64,000 nucleotides of DNA, taken from Peribacillus muralis. Lineage in GTDB: Bacteria > Bacillota > Bacilli > Bacillales > DSM-1321. A program made the position numbers and the translations under genes. The stretch covers positions 1,478,001 through 1,542,000 of the forward strand of contig NZ_CP017080.1 of the NCBI RefSeq assembly GCF_001645685.2, in the 5' to 3' direction. A model generated the notes under the pieces. That model was not told the DNA's origin and ran no database searches. It worked only from the letters and a program-made list of their open reading frames with translations. Positions 38,401 to 47,751 of the stretch are shown here, in pieces (within the stretch, counting starts at the first letter, position 1; every line of letters begins with the position of its first letter).

Positions 38401-38889
38401 TTGGATTATAATAAAACCATCGAGCTGTTTGGCGATGTCTCTAATCTTGATACCGCCACTTTCTTATATGGAATGCGGTTAGGGGAAGAAATAGAGGTTG
38501 AAATTGAAAAGGGAAAAACGCTTATCGTTAAATTGGTATCAATCGGTCAACCGTTGGCTGATGGGACACGTGTTGTATATTTCGAGTTGAATGGACAATC
38601 TCGTGAAGTGATCATCAAGGATGAGAATATAAAGTCTTCCGTAATTTCAAAAATGAAAGCTGATCCAAAAAATAAAGAACAAATCGGTGCGACGATGCCA
38701 GGTACGGTCATTCGTGCAGTCGTAGAAAAAGGTGATCAAGTCAAGCAGGGGGATCACCTGATCATTACGGAAGCGATGAAAATGGAAACGACCGTCCAAG
38801 CGCCATTCTCTGGTACCATTAAAGATATCTATGTAAAAGATGGGGAAGCGATTAGTACAGGGGATTTATTGATTGAAATAATTAAGTAA
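35452..38889 (+). CDS. pycA: Pyruvate carboxylase
   Basis: Biotin enzyme (1145 aa) making oxaloacetate from pyruvate, bicarbonate and ATP, an anaplerotic step. Domains in order: biotin carboxylase (1-450, ATP-grasp loop KASLGGGGRGMR at about 160), carboxyltransferase (about 530-800, DTTFRDAHQSLLATR), PYC-specific region, and C-terminal biotinyl domain with biotinylated Lys in ITEAMKMET near the end. ATG 35452 follows AGGGTGG; the upstream in-frame TTG at 35434 has no site. Convergent with ctaA; three hairpins lie between the genes. Confidence 0.97.
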   Translation: MGKRIEKVLAANRGEIAIRIFRACTELDIHTVAIYSKEDYGSYHRYKADEAYLVGEGKKPIDAYLDIEGIIAIAKMSGVDAIHPGYGFLSENIEFAKRCEEEGIIFIGPESRHLDMFGDKVKARTQAELADIPVIPGSEGPVTSVEEVKAFGEQYGFPIIIKASLGGGGRGMRIVSKVAEVEEAYDRAKSEAKAAFGNDEVYVERFIQNPKHIEVQILADTHGNIVHLYERDCSVQRRHQKVVEVAPSVSLSDDLRERICEAAVKLAKNIDYVNAGTVEFLVANGEFYFIEVNPRVQVEHTITEMITGIDIVQSQIMIAEGHELHGKKIGIPEQAGIKTHGYAIQSRVTTEDPLNNFMPDTGKMMVYRSGGGFGVRLDAGNGFQGAVITPYYDSLLVKLSTHALSFEQAASKMVRNLKEFRIRGIKTNIPFLENVVKHEKFITGEYDTSFIDSTPELFSFPVRKDRGTKMLSYIGNVTVNGFPGVEKKKKPVFDPAPIPNVTGLPLISGTKSILEQKGADGLVNWIKEQNEVLITDTTFRDAHQSLLATRVRSKDILDIAEPTAKLLPELFSMEMWGGATFDVAYRFLKEDPWDRLLSFRKKAPNVLLQMLLRASNAVGYKNYPDNVIREFVEKSADAGIDVFRIFDSLNWVKGMEVAIDAVRQSGKIAEAAICYTGDLNDPSRSKYNIDYYKNMAMELEHAGAHILAIKDMAGLLKPDAAYRLVSELKAATSLPIHLHTHDTSGNGIYMYAKAIEAGVDIVDTAIGSLAGLTSQPSVQTLHYALEGSSRQPKLEVDALERLGEYWGEVRNFYHDFESGMNAPHTEVYKHEMPGGQYSNLQQQAKAVGLGERWHEVKEMYQRVNAMFGDIVKVTPSSKVVGDMALFMVQNNLSEEDVLTKGKSIDFPDSVIELFEGYLGQPVGGFPKELQEVILKGKKPITVRPGELLEEVDFGALKEELFKELGRAVTDFDVLAYALYPKVFLDYNKTIELFGDVSNLDTATFLYGMRLGEEIEVEIEKGKTLIVKLVSIGQPLADGTRVVYFELNGQSREVIIKDENIKSSVISKMKADPKNKEQIGATMPGTVIRAVVEKGDQVKQGDHLIITEAMKMETTVQAPFSGTIKDIYVKDGEAISTGDLLIEIIK

Positions 38890-38986
38890 AACCGCTGACT
38901 GGGTGCTGGGAGGGTGCTTAGCTCTTTGAGCCTCCCCATACCCGTTGTTTAATGTACGGTCAAGGGTAAGTGTCAAGAAAAGCAAG

Positions 38987-39014
38987 AACCACCAATCTGA
39001 AATGATTGGTGGTT
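38987..39014. terminator. Hairpin 1 between pycA and ctaA
   Basis: Perfect 11-bp stem AACCACCAATC / GATTGGTGGTT, 6-nt loop. No long T-run, but read on the minus strand it is followed by a pyrimidine-rich stretch. Confidence 0.5.
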
Positions 39015-39019
39015 TCAGT

Positions 39020-39064
39020 CTGTATACACTCTCGTGAATAAGGAGAGTGTATACAGTTTTTTTG
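39020..39064 (+). terminator. Terminator of pycA
   Basis: Perfect 14-bp stem CTGTATACACTCTC / GAGAGTGTATACAG, 9-nt loop, then at least eight T residues. Confidence 0.88.
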
Positions 39065-39182
39065 TTTATTCTTTGTATTTGCACCCGTACTAATCAACGT
39101 AGCCGATAACTCGGCAAGTATGACTATATATACGATGACCTTTTTTTTTCACTCACTATATCATTAACGGAACAATCAGATA

Positions 39183-40169
39183 TTAACGAGCGGGTAGCGT
39201 CGTCGTGATATCATGCTCATTTTGACCATTGACCGAGCGGGAGGAACTCCCTTTCAGCTGGGCTAAAGCATTTTTTTTGCTTCTTGAAGTCAGCAGCATC
39301 AAATAGCTCATGACACCAAAAAAGCAAGCGATGAACAAGGCGTGTGATAATGCGATGTATAGATTCTGCCTTGAGAAGATGATGAATGCTCCGGCGATAA
39401 CTTGCAGTAAGACGAGAATGAATGCAGCAATCCATCCGCCGTAGATCACTTTTTGATTTTTGTAATGTTTATGTGCAATATAAGTCACATAAGAAACCCA
39501 AAGGAATATCGTCCCAGCAATCGCGCGATGACCCATTTGTACCCATTCATATAAATTGGAGGGGAGCGCAGGGCTGTCGTTTATACATAAAGGCCAATCT
39601 TTACAGATCAAGCTGGATTCTGTATGCCTTACAAGTGCCCCCGTATACACGACAACTAAACTGAAGATCAATATACCGATGATATGAAATGTCATTCGCT
39701 TATCAACGATAAGTTTTTCGGCTTCGAACTTCTTGTCCACTTCAAAAATCAACAGCGTCAATAAAAAGACGGATGCGAAGGAAATCAGTGAAATGCCAAA
39801 ATGAAGGGCGAGGACAAAATCGGATTGTGACCATAGGACGGCAGCGGCCCCTATCAACCCTTGCAGTAACAGGAAGCTAAAAGAAAGAACGGATAAAAAT
39901 CGCGCTTCACGAATATGCCCGATCTCCCGCCAAGACATATACGATAATAATAATACCAAGAAACCTCCGGCGCCTGAAACGAGGCGATGGGAAAGCTCAA
40001 TGACCAATTCAAGCGTAATTTTGTCAGGGATCAATTGGCCATTGCACAATGGCCAGGACCTCCCGCAGCCCATTCCGGAATCCGTCTTGGTGACTAGAGC
40101 TCCACCCAATAAGATGAATAGCATTACAATCGTAGTTAAAACAGCAAACCATTTAAGAGACGATTTCAC
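39183..40169 (-). CDS. ctaA: Heme A synthase
   Basis: Membrane enzyme oxidising the heme O methyl group to the formyl group of heme A for cytochrome aa3/caa3. Eight transmembrane helices; the heme-ligand His occur in ELSHRLVSG and in the second half MGHRAIAG, and a disulfide-forming Cys pair sits in GCGRSWPLC. The start GTG 40169, preceded by AAGGTGGGG, gives [16 protein letters not shown] like B. subtilis CtaA; the frame is open to 40274 but that extension is hydrophilic and unsupported. 328 aa. The family is about 306, so the C-terminal tail (Ser/Arg-rich) is longer. Confidence 0.94.
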   Translation of the reverse strand: MKSSLKWFAVLTTIVMLFILLGGALVTKTDSGMGCGRSWPLCNGQLIPDKITLELVIELSHRLVSGAGGFLVLLLSYMSWREIGHIREARFLSVLSFSFLLLQGLIGAAAVLWSQSDFVLALHFGISLISFASVFLLTLLIFEVDKKFEAEKLIVDKRMTFHIIGILIFSLVVVYTGALVRHTESSLICKDWPLCINDSPALPSNLYEWVQMGHRAIAGTIFLWVSYVTYIAHKHYKNQKVIYGGWIAAFILVLLQVIAGAFIIFSRQNLYIALSHALFIACFFGVMSYLMLLTSRSKKNALAQLKGSSSRSVNGQNEHDITTTLPAR

Positions 40170-40783
40170 TAGTAGCCCCACCTTTTTCTCTGTAGCCAAG
40201 TTATTTTGTTCCATAGGATTAATAATAGCATTATTTTTCACAAATATTTGTCGAACTTCCTCGATATTACACAAAATAGAATGATTTTACAAGTTCGGAT
40301 AATACTATGGGCCGTGAATTAAAATGCCCGAAACAGTTGAAAGTTACATAAGACTTTGATAGAAATAATAGAGAGTGTAAACCTTCAAGTAGGTGCAAAA
40401 TAGAGATAGAGCCTAGGGGATGATGAAAATGACATACTATTCAAGTTCTGATGAAAAATTTGGTAGCTGCTTACGATTGCAGTGAAAGCTATCGAGACAC
40501 AAATTGGTCAAAAAATATCCGAAAAATTTTCACAAAAGCTTCCAAAAATGTGTTTTAATATATTGGAGAAATGATTTTACTAAATTTTACTGTTTTAAGC
40601 TGATGTAAAGAATAATAGCTCTCGATGTATTTCATTGACGATAGTCATTGGTAATTTATTTACTTTTTGTTTTACGCTTCCTTGGTTACAAATATCGAAA
40701 AGTATGAAATAATGTTCCTATAGCATATGTAAGTATTTTTTTGCATGTGCGTTTGTGTTGAATGATTTAAAGGAGGAAAACAA
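40170..40783. promoter_or_regulatory. Divergent ctaA/ctaB promoter region
   Basis: About 610 bp without a supported gene. In B. subtilis the corresponding region carries ResD-controlled promoters. I see AT-rich stretches and possible -10 elements but no box I would name with confidence. Confidence 0.4.
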
Positions 40784-41722
40784 ATGTCAGAAACAAGGGG
40801 TTTGTCAGAAGCTGTCATGAAGGACAGTAAAGCCGCCCTTCAATCGGATATACCGGAAACAACAGCTTGGAAGGACTTTCTCGCGCTTATAAAAGTGGGG
40901 ATTGTCAATTCAAATATAATAACAGCTTTTACCGGCGTATGGTTAGCCCTTCATTTTTCGGGCCTTAGCTTTTTAAGTAATCTTGATGTAGTATTTTATA
41001 CACTTGCCGGATCTGCGCTTATCATGGCAGGGTCGTGCAGTTTCAATAATTATTATGACCGAGATATAGATCATTTAATGGAAAGAACGAAAAACCGGCC
41101 GACAGTAACCGGTAAAGTTCAACCTTCGAAGGTTTTGGCGCTAAGCTTCGGCTTGATTGCTGCAGGGTTGATTTTACTTGCCTTGACTAATATGACAACT
41201 GCCTTGCTTGGTGCGTTTGGCGTCTTCGCATATGTTGTTCTATATACCATGGTCTTTAAACGGAGATTCGTATCGAATACGATCATAGGCAGCATATCTG
41301 GAGCGGTACCTCCGCTTATTGGTTGGGCTGCCGTCGACCCGAACCTGGATACGATTGCTTGGGTTTTGTTTGCGATCATGTTCCTATGGCAGCCGCCCCA
41401 TTTTTATGCACTTGCGATGAGGCGTGTCGAAGAGTATCGTGCAGCGGGTGTTCCGATGCTTCCGGTCGTAAAGGGGTTCAAGGCTGCAAAACGGTCTATC
41501 ATGCTGTGGATCATCTGTTTAATGTTCATTCCTTTCTTCCTGGTTCCATTAGGAATTCCGCTAGTCATTTTGGCAGCATTATTAAGTACAGGCTGGCTTA
41601 TTTTGGGAATCAAAGGGTATAGAAAGAAAGATGATGTCAAATGGGCAACATCCATGTTTGTATATTCCTTAAATTATATGACCATTTTATTTGTAGCGAT
41701 GGTTATTGTCACACTCATCTAG
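40784..41722 (+). CDS. ctaB: Protoheme IX farnesyltransferase (heme O synthase)
   Basis: UbiA-type polytopic prenyltransferase adding farnesyl diphosphate to heme B, the step before CtaA. The first Asp-rich motif is [18 protein letters not shown] (about residues 87-104), and the second region [13 protein letters not shown] is intact; about nine transmembrane helices. 312 aa; GGAGG 7 nt before ATG. A 13-bp perfect inverted repeat lies just after its stop. Confidence 0.95.
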   Translation: MSETRGLSEAVMKDSKAALQSDIPETTAWKDFLALIKVGIVNSNIITAFTGVWLALHFSGLSFLSNLDVVFYTLAGSALIMAGSCSFNNYYDRDIDHLMERTKNRPTVTGKVQPSKVLALSFGLIAAGLILLALTNMTTALLGAFGVFAYVVLYTMVFKRRFVSNTIIGSISGAVPPLIGWAAVDPNLDTIAWVLFAIMFLWQPPHFYALAMRRVEEYRAAGVPMLPVVKGFKAAKRSIMLWIICLMFIPFFLVPLGIPLVILAALLSTGWLILGIKGYRKKDDVKWATSMFVYSLNYMTILFVAMVIVTLI

Positions 41723-41737
41723 GCTTGGTTAAATGGA

Positions 41738-41767
41738 GCTGCAGCCTGTCCTTTACAGGCTGCAGCT
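41738..41767. repeat. Perfect inverted repeat between ctaB and ctaC
   Basis: AGCTGCAGCCTGT / ACAGGCTGCAGCT with a 4-5 nt loop and no T-run. As RNA it forms a very stable stem-loop; it could be a processing or stabilising element or a weak terminator. Confidence 0.7.
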
Positions 41768-41974
41768 TACTAATAAAAATTACGTGAACCGCCATACATA
41801 CATATTAATGGAAACATTTTTCAGCTAGGTCATTCATAAGAGCGGTTACATGTATTAAGATCCTTAGATTAGGGATTCTTTCTTTTTAGAAATTGACATA
41901 GAGGGAATATTCGCAATTGCGCCCATTTTTGTTTTTGTGAGAAAATTTTGACGAAAGAGGGGGTTTCTGAAACT

Positions 41975-43057
41975 ATGAAGAAAAGGCTGCACAAATGGCG
42001 CCTATTTGCTTTGCTGGGTATTGTAGGACTTGTCCTTTCGGGCTGCGGCGAACCATTTCTATCCGCACTGAAGCCAGCTGGCGATGTTGCGCAATCTCAG
42101 TTCGACTTGCTGATATTGAGTACACTGATCATGGTATTGGTTATTATTGTAGTACTTATTTTGTTCGTTGTAGTGTTACTGCGCTTCCGTCGGAAGAAAG
42201 GTGACGAAACAATACCGAAACAAATTGAAGGAAGTCATAAACTCGAAATTATCTGGACTGTCATACCTATCCTTCTTTTAATTGTTCTGGCTGTACCGAC
42301 CGTCGTCACCACCTTCGACCTGGCTGACACAAAGGCGATGGATAAGAAAGATAAAGATGGAAAAACGAAGGATGCACTTGTCGTGAATGTTAGGGCAAAC
42401 CTTTATTGGTGGGAGTTTGAATATCCAGACCTAGGCATCGTAACAAGCCAGGATTTGGTTGTGCCTACCGACCAAAAAGTTTATTTCAACCTAACTGCTT
42501 CAGATGTCAAGCATTCATTCTGGATACCGGCTGCCGGAGGAAAGATGGATACGAATACGGATGGGGTCAATAAGTTTTACTTACAATTCGATAGTAAAAA
42601 GGCAGAAGATTCGAATAATTTATTTTACGGGAAATGCGCCGAGCTTTGTGGTCCTTCCCACGCTTTGATGGACTTTAAAGTCGTTCCGAAAGCAAAAAGC
42701 GACTTTGAAGCATGGGCAAAAGATATGAAATCCGTAAAAGAGCCTGTCGTTGAAGGTGATGCTGCCAAGCAGGGAGAAGCTGTGTTCAACAAAAGCTGCA
42801 TAGGTTGCCATGCAGTGACCCCGAATGATAGCAGACCTGAGGCTGCTCGTCAGGCACCTAATCTGGCTACTTTTGGTGAACGCCAAAAAATAGCGGGCGT
42901 ATTGGATCATACGGAAGCAAATTTGAAGAATTGGATCAAAGATCCTGAGAAGTATAAACCGGGCAACACGATGACCGGTACTTACGGCGAACTTTCAGAT
43001 TCAGATATTGATGCGCTGGCAGCTTATCTTTTACAGCTTAAGGTGGAAGAAAAATAG
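41975..43057 (+). CDS. ctaC: Cytochrome caa3 oxidase subunit II with cytochrome c domain
   Basis: Lipoprotein subunit II (360 aa). The signal peptide ends in LVLSGC; two transmembrane helices (about 35-60 and 85-105) precede the CuA domain with CAELCGPSHALM (about 217-228). A fused C-terminal cytochrome c domain has CIGCH near residue 275 and Met ligand in GNTMTGTY. ATG 41975 is chosen for signal peptide length; GAGGGGG lies 11 nt upstream. First gene of ctaCDEFG. Confidence 0.95.
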   Translation: MKKRLHKWRLFALLGIVGLVLSGCGEPFLSALKPAGDVAQSQFDLLILSTLIMVLVIIVVLILFVVVLLRFRRKKGDETIPKQIEGSHKLEIIWTVIPILLLIVLAVPTVVTTFDLADTKAMDKKDKDGKTKDALVVNVRANLYWWEFEYPDLGIVTSQDLVVPTDQKVYFNLTASDVKHSFWIPAAGGKMDTNTDGVNKFYLQFDSKKAEDSNNLFYGKCAELCGPSHALMDFKVVPKAKSDFEAWAKDMKSVKEPVVEGDAAKQGEAVFNKSCIGCHAVTPNDSRPEAARQAPNLATFGERQKIAGVLDHTEANLKNWIKDPEKYKPGNTMTGTYGELSDSDIDALAAYLLQLKVEEK

Positions 43058-43081
43058 ACGTTTGATCAAGGAGGTTAAATC

Positions 43082-44953
43082 GTGAGTACGTACGCTAATA
43101 AAAAAGGTTTTGGCGCTACGATTTGGGATTATTTGACGACCGTGGACCATAAGAAAATCGCCATTTTATATCTTATCTCTGGCGGGTTATTCTTTGTAAT
43201 CGGCGGTTTGGAAGCGATGTTTATCCGTATTCAGCTTGCAATCCCAAATAATGACTTCGTAAGTGCCGGCTTTTATAATGAAATATTGACCATGCACGGT
43301 ACAACCATGATATTTCTGGCAGCGATGCCATTGGTATTCGCTGTAATGAATGCGGTTGTGCCATTACAAATAGGGGCCCGTGATGTCGCGTTCCCGTTTT
43401 TGAACTCGTTAGGTTTTTGGTTGTTTTTCTTCGGAGGAGTGTTTTTGAACCTTTCTTGGTTTTTAGGCGGGGCTCCTGATGCAGGCTGGACGTCATATGC
43501 ATCGCTTTCCATGCACTCTGCAGGACATGGCATAGATTTTTATGTTCTCGGTTTGCAGTTGTCAGGTTTTGGGACACTAATAGCGGGGATCAACTTCCTT
43601 GTCACCATCATTAATATGCGTACACCTGGGATGACCTATATGCGGATGCCGCTGTTTACCTGGTCAACATTTGTGGTATCAGCCTTGATATTATTCGCGT
43701 TTCCACCACTGACCGTTGGGTTGGTATTAATGATGTTCGATCGGATGTTCGGCGCGAATTTCTTCGATGTAGCAGCAGGGGGAAACACCATTATTTGGGA
43801 GCATTTGTTCTGGATATTCGGTCACCCTGAAGTGTATATCTTGATTCTTCCTGCGTTCGGAATATTTTCGGAAATTTTTGCCACATTCTCCAGAAAAAGA
43901 TTATTCGGTTATTCTTCAATGGTATTTGCAACCGTACTAATCGGTTTCTTAGGCTTCATGGTATGGGCCCACCATATGTTCACCACTGGTTTGGGACCTA
44001 TTGCAAATGCGATTTTTGCTGTCGCTACCATGGCAATCGCGGTTCCAACAGGAATTAAGATTTTCAACTGGATCTTCACGATGTGGGGAGGAAGCGTCAA
44101 GTTCACGGTACCAATGCTTTATGCAGTTGCCTTTATACCTTCCTTTACCATGGGTGGCGTGACAGGAATCATGAACGCATCTGCACCTGCCGATTATCAG
44201 TTCCATGATAGCTATTTCGTTGTTGCCCATTTCCACTATGTCATAGTCGGTGGGGTTGTATTGGGATTATTGGCTGGGATCACTTTCTATTGGCCGAAAA
44301 TGTTTGGGACGATGTTAAATGAGAAATTGGGACAGATCACATTTTGGACGTTTTTGATCGGTTTCCATTTAACATTCTTCATTCAACATTTCCTAGGTCT
44401 GATGGGGATGCCTCGTCGCGTTTTCACGTTCTTGGATAATCAAGGCCTCAATACAGGTAATATGATCAGTACCGTCGGCGCCTTCTTAATGGCAATTGGG
44501 GTTTTGGTGATGGTAATCAATATCATCATCACATCATTTAAAAACGAAAAAGTCGGCAATGACCCATGGGGAGATGGCCGTACTATTGAGTGGGCCATTC
44601 CTTCACCGCCGCCATTTTATAATTTCAAACAACTGCCGCTTGTTCGCGGTTTAGATGCTTACTGGGTTGAAAAGATGGAAGGTAAAAAGGAAATGACCCC
44701 TGCAGAACCTTTAGGAGATATCCATATGCCGAATTCATCCTTCCTGCCGGTGACGATTGCCTTCGGTTTATTCGTAGCTGCCTTCGGTGCTTTATATCAT
44801 ATGGATGATAAGTCGTGGACACTGCCTATCATCATCGTTGGGCTTTTGATCACATTCGGTTCAATGTTGATCCGTTCCGTAAAAGATGATCATGGATACC
44901 ATATTCATAAAGAAGACCTGATGGATGATAAAGACAAGGGAGGTAAGGCATAA
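43082..44953 (+). CDS. ctaD: Cytochrome caa3 oxidase subunit I
   Basis: Heme-copper oxidase subunit I (623 aa). Heme a ligands lie in LTMHGTTMIF and HFHYVIVGG; the CuB/cross-linked Tyr region is WIFGHPEVYILILPAFG, followed by WAHHMFTTG. Fourteen or so transmembrane helices, C-terminal extension of Bacillus type. GTG 43082 after AAGGAGG. Stop overlaps the ctaE start (TAATG). Confidence 0.97.
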   Translation: MSTYANKKGFGATIWDYLTTVDHKKIAILYLISGGLFFVIGGLEAMFIRIQLAIPNNDFVSAGFYNEILTMHGTTMIFLAAMPLVFAVMNAVVPLQIGARDVAFPFLNSLGFWLFFFGGVFLNLSWFLGGAPDAGWTSYASLSMHSAGHGIDFYVLGLQLSGFGTLIAGINFLVTIINMRTPGMTYMRMPLFTWSTFVVSALILFAFPPLTVGLVLMMFDRMFGANFFDVAAGGNTIIWEHLFWIFGHPEVYILILPAFGIFSEIFATFSRKRLFGYSSMVFATVLIGFLGFMVWAHHMFTTGLGPIANAIFAVATMAIAVPTGIKIFNWIFTMWGGSVKFTVPMLYAVAFIPSFTMGGVTGIMNASAPADYQFHDSYFVVAHFHYVIVGGVVLGLLAGITFYWPKMFGTMLNEKLGQITFWTFLIGFHLTFFIQHFLGLMGMPRRVFTFLDNQGLNTGNMISTVGAFLMAIGVLVMVINIIITSFKNEKVGNDPWGDGRTIEWAIPSPPPFYNFKQLPLVRGLDAYWVEKMEGKKEMTPAEPLGDIHMPNSSFLPVTIAFGLFVAAFGALYHMDDKSWTLPIIIVGLLITFGSMLIRSVKDDHGYHIHKEDLMDDKDKGGKA

Positions 44954-45582
44954 TGCACGCAGATGAAAAATTCACGGATGCCACTTGGCCTGCCGCTCCC
45001 GAGAAAGCAACTCTGGAAGGGAAAAATAAGTATTTAGGATTTTGGTTGTTTCTTGGTGGAGAGACGGTCTTATTCGCCTCACTATTTGCCACTTATCTTG
45101 CCTTAAAGGATAAAGTGCCGAATGGTGAAGCAGCCTTGGCAAAAGATTTATTCGAATTGCCACTTACTTTTGTAGCGACGATGCTGTTATTGACAAGTTC
45201 ATTAACAAGTGTATATGCGATGTACCATATGAAGAATAATCATTTCAAACAAATGCAGGCTTGGCTAGTCCTGACGATTGCTCTTGGTTTTGCCTTCTTG
45301 GCGCTTGAAATATATGAATTCAATCACTATGTTCATGAATTTCATCATACCTTTACAAGCAGCGCATTCGGCTCAGCTTTTTATACACTTGTCGGCTTCC
45401 ATGGGGGGCACGTTGCCTTTGGCTTGATGTGGTTCATATCCCTAATGGTACGTAATGCAAGACGGGGACTGAACTTGTACAATGCCCCTAAATTTTATAT
45501 TGCAAGTCTATATTGGCATTTCATTGACGTCGTCTGGGTGTTTATTTTTACAGTCGTATACTTAATGGGAATGGTGGGATAA
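44953..45582 (+). CDS. ctaE: Cytochrome caa3 oxidase subunit III
   Basis: Subunit III (209 aa) with five transmembrane helices; LGFWLFLGGETVLFASLF (about 25-42) and FHGGHVAFGL are typical. It helps maintain proton uptake and the oxygen channel. Shares one base with ctaD and is followed by ctaF after 3 bp. Confidence 0.95.
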   Translation: MHADEKFTDATWPAAPEKATLEGKNKYLGFWLFLGGETVLFASLFATYLALKDKVPNGEAALAKDLFELPLTFVATMLLLTSSLTSVYAMYHMKNNHFKQMQAWLVLTIALGFAFLALEIYEFNHYVHEFHHTFTSSAFGSAFYTLVGFHGGHVAFGLMWFISLMVRNARRGLNLYNAPKFYIASLYWHFIDVVWVFIFTVVYLMGMVG

Positions 45583-45585
45583 CTG

Positions 45586-45921
45586 ATGGCGAATGAACAA
45601 TCAAATTCAGCGAACCCGAATGTCGATTTAAAATATCGCCGTAAGAAAAATGCTGAAGAGATGAAACATCAAGTAGTAACTTTTGTATTGATGATATTCT
45701 TTACAGTGATTTCATTCATAGCAGTGGCTATGGAAGATTTCTCACATTGGTTCATCAAACCGGTCATTTTACTGCTCGCGGTCATTCAGGTGGTTTTCCA
45801 GTTGTATTACTTCATGCACATGAAGAACAAAGGACATGGTACGATTGCTTTGTTCTTATTCTCTGGACTTGCGGTAGGGTTAATAACCGTGCTCACTTTC
45901 TTGACGATCGTTTGGTTATAA
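45586..45921 (+). CDS. ctaF: Cytochrome caa3 oxidase subunit IV
   Basis: Small subunit (111 aa) with three transmembrane helices (about 27-47, 55-73, 82-105) after a polar N terminus. Family: caa3-type oxidase subunit IV. Ends in a terminator that may reduce expression of ctaG. Confidence 0.92.
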   Translation: MANEQSNSANPNVDLKYRRKKNAEEMKHQVVTFVLMIFFTVISFIAVAMEDFSHWFIKPVILLLAVIQVVFQLYYFMHMKNKGHGTIALFLFSGLAVGLITVLTFLTIVWL

Positions 45922-45928
45922 CTAAGGA

Positions 45929-45957
45929 AATCGGCTATTGAAAGATAGCCGGTTTTT
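45929..45957 (+). terminator. Terminator between ctaF and ctaG
   Basis: Stem AATCGGCTAT / ATAGCCGGTT (one G-U pair), then five T residues. Confidence 0.75.
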
Positions 45958-46068
45958 CTTTATGTGCCGATGCTGAGGCGGAATAATCCAGGTTTGTCTA
46001 TATTTGTTACTATGTTTCATTTTAGGTATAATGAAAGCAAGGAAAAAGATGATGAACGAGGTGATTTT

Positions 46069-46971
46069 TTGTCTATTGATATTTTTGGATTTCGTGCTTT
46101 ATGGAGTCCTTACTATTTTGCGGCCCTCGTACTTATAACCGTAGGCTATTTTTGGCTGGTGACAAAGAAAAGGGGACAGTTTTCAGGCAGTGCATCACTT
46201 ACGGGTAAGCAAATCACGTATTTTTTACTGGCGATGATCCTTCTTTATGTGGTGAAGGGTTCGCCGCTCGACTTGTTGAGCCATATCATGTTCAGTGCCC
46301 ATATGTTTCAAATGGCTTTGCTCTATCTTGTGATTCCCCCATTGTTCATCATTGCCATACCAGATTGGCTTTGGAGGTCTTTCATCAATTCAAGGGGAGT
46401 TCGCGGCTTCTTTAATTTCTTTACAAGACCTCTTTTTGCTCTTTTACTATTCAATGTTCTGTTCTCGTTATATCATATACCGTTAGTGTTCGACTTCATT
46501 AAAACGGGAATGTGGATACATGCGGGGTACACCGTCCTTTTATTCGCGACTGCCATTCTGATGTGGTTCCCGCTAGTCAATAAATTGGCGGAACATGAAA
46601 GCCTATCAGGTGTGAAAAAAGTGGCTTATATTTTTGGGAGTGGCATTTTGATGACCCCGGCTTGTGCCTTGATCATTTTTGCTAATGCGCCGCTTTATGA
46701 TACATTTACGAACGCGGAATCTTGGGCGAGCGCAATGGCTCTTTGCGTACCTGCTTCCGCATTGTCCAACTTAACACTCAGTGGTCCGGAGATGTTCAAT
46801 GGATTGCCCTTGCTCGAGGACCAACAGCTCGGCGGGGTCCTGATGAAGGTGATTCAAGAAATCGTGTTAGGTTATGTATTGGGTGTCATTTTCTTTGCAT
46901 GGTTCAATAAGGAGAATGGCGGGCAAAACGATATCGATCCGATTCCTGCGGAGTTTCAGACTGTCAAATAG
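46069..46971 (+). CDS. ctaG: Cytochrome oxidase assembly protein CtaG (Caa3_CtaG)
   Basis: Polytopic membrane protein (300 aa, about seven helices) needed for caa3 activity in B. subtilis, thought to help copper insertion. His/Met-rich helix segments such as LLSHIMFSAHMFQMALLYL (given in part: SHIMFSAHM) are the characteristic metal-handling part. TTG 46069 with GAGGTGA 6 nt upstream is preferred to the frame-open ATG at 45964, which would add a hydrophilic 35-residue extension. Confidence 0.9.
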   Translation: MSIDIFGFRALWSPYYFAALVLITVGYFWLVTKKRGQFSGSASLTGKQITYFLLAMILLYVVKGSPLDLLSHIMFSAHMFQMALLYLVIPPLFIIAIPDWLWRSFINSRGVRGFFNFFTRPLFALLLFNVLFSLYHIPLVFDFIKTGMWIHAGYTVLLFATAILMWFPLVNKLAEHESLSGVKKVAYIFGSGILMTPACALIIFANAPLYDTFTNAESWASAMALCVPASALSNLTLSGPEMFNGLPLLEDQQLGGVLMKVIQEIVLGYVLGVIFFAWFNKENGGQNDIDPIPAEFQTVK

Positions 46972-46984
46972 CCAGCGGGGTCTT

Positions 46985-47016
46985 AAAAAACTTGTCTAGT
47001 GGCAGACAAGTTTTTT
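46985..47016. terminator. Bidirectional terminator after ctaG
   Basis: Stem AAAAAACTTGTCT / AGACAAGTTTTTT with a 6-nt loop. Confidence 0.92.
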
Positions 47017-47212
47017 ATACGTTTGCCCGCCCGCCCAATCCGGATACGGTGATTAGGGGGGAATAATGATTCTGCCTAAATAGCCAGTGATTTGTCTTGG
47101 CTTTTCTTTAAAAGTGAGCATTCTGTTAATAATGCTTGATTTTATTGAATTTTATGGTTGCCTCTTATAAAATGATAGATGATTACTAAATATAGAGAGG
47201 AATGCAATACTT

Positions 47213-47674
47213 ATGTCTTTACCAATCCTTCCAACGATAAGTACAGCCTTCATTGTATTAAGTGCCATCACTGTTGCAATAGGCTGGTACCAAATTAAAC
47301 AACGTAAAATCGAGACACATAAAAAAACGATGATGGCAGCTGCTGTTTTCGCAGTGATCTTTTTCGCCATCTATCTCTCTAGAACGGTGTTTATCGGCAG
47401 TACGTCATTTGGCGGACCAGATGACATAAAAATTTATTATACGATTTTTCTGATCTTTCACATCACGCTTGCGACAACCGGAGCCGTATTGGGAATCATC
47501 ATGCTTACCACTGGATTTAAAGGGAATTTTGCCATTCATAAAAAAATTGGACCTACGACAAGCATCATCTGGTTTTTCACGGGGATCACTGGTGTGGCCG
47601 TATACATCCTGCTTTATGTCATTTATCATGGAGGAGAGACAACCTCTTTAATAAAGGCAATCCTAGGATTTTAA
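47213..47674 (+). CDS. ctaM: DUF420 membrane protein, CtaM/YozB-like
   Basis: Four-helix membrane protein (153 aa) of the DUF420 family. The S. aureus homologue CtaM is required for heme-containing oxidase maturation, and B. subtilis has YozB. Several conserved His (HKKTMM, FHITLATTG, HKKIGP, YHGG) could bind heme or copper. ATG 47213 with GAGAGG upstream. Its location right after ctaG supports an oxidase-assembly role; symbol use is by family analogy. Confidence 0.8.
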   Translation: MSLPILPTISTAFIVLSAITVAIGWYQIKQRKIETHKKTMMAAAVFAVIFFAIYLSRTVFIGSTSFGGPDDIKIYYTIFLIFHITLATTGAVLGIIMLTTGFKGNFAIHKKIGPTTSIIWFFTGITGVAVYILLYVIYHGGETTSLIKAILGF

Positions 47675-47681
47675 AATGATG

Positions 47682-47713
47682 AAAAAGCCTGGTGCAGAAA
47701 GCATCAGGCTTTT
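47682..47713. terminator. Terminator of ctaM-like gene
   Basis: Stem AAAAGCCTGGTGC / GCATCAGGCTTTT (one mismatch-like wobble), short loop. Confidence 0.82.
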
Positions 47714-47751
47714 GTATTACGTGCTGATCACCTCGCTTTTCTTCGAGGCTG

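Noticed and set aside
40420..40485. Short plus-strand ORF (about 21 codons) with an AGGGG site between ctaA and ctaB
   Set aside because: Low-complexity Ser-rich product, very short, no promoter or terminator framing it.
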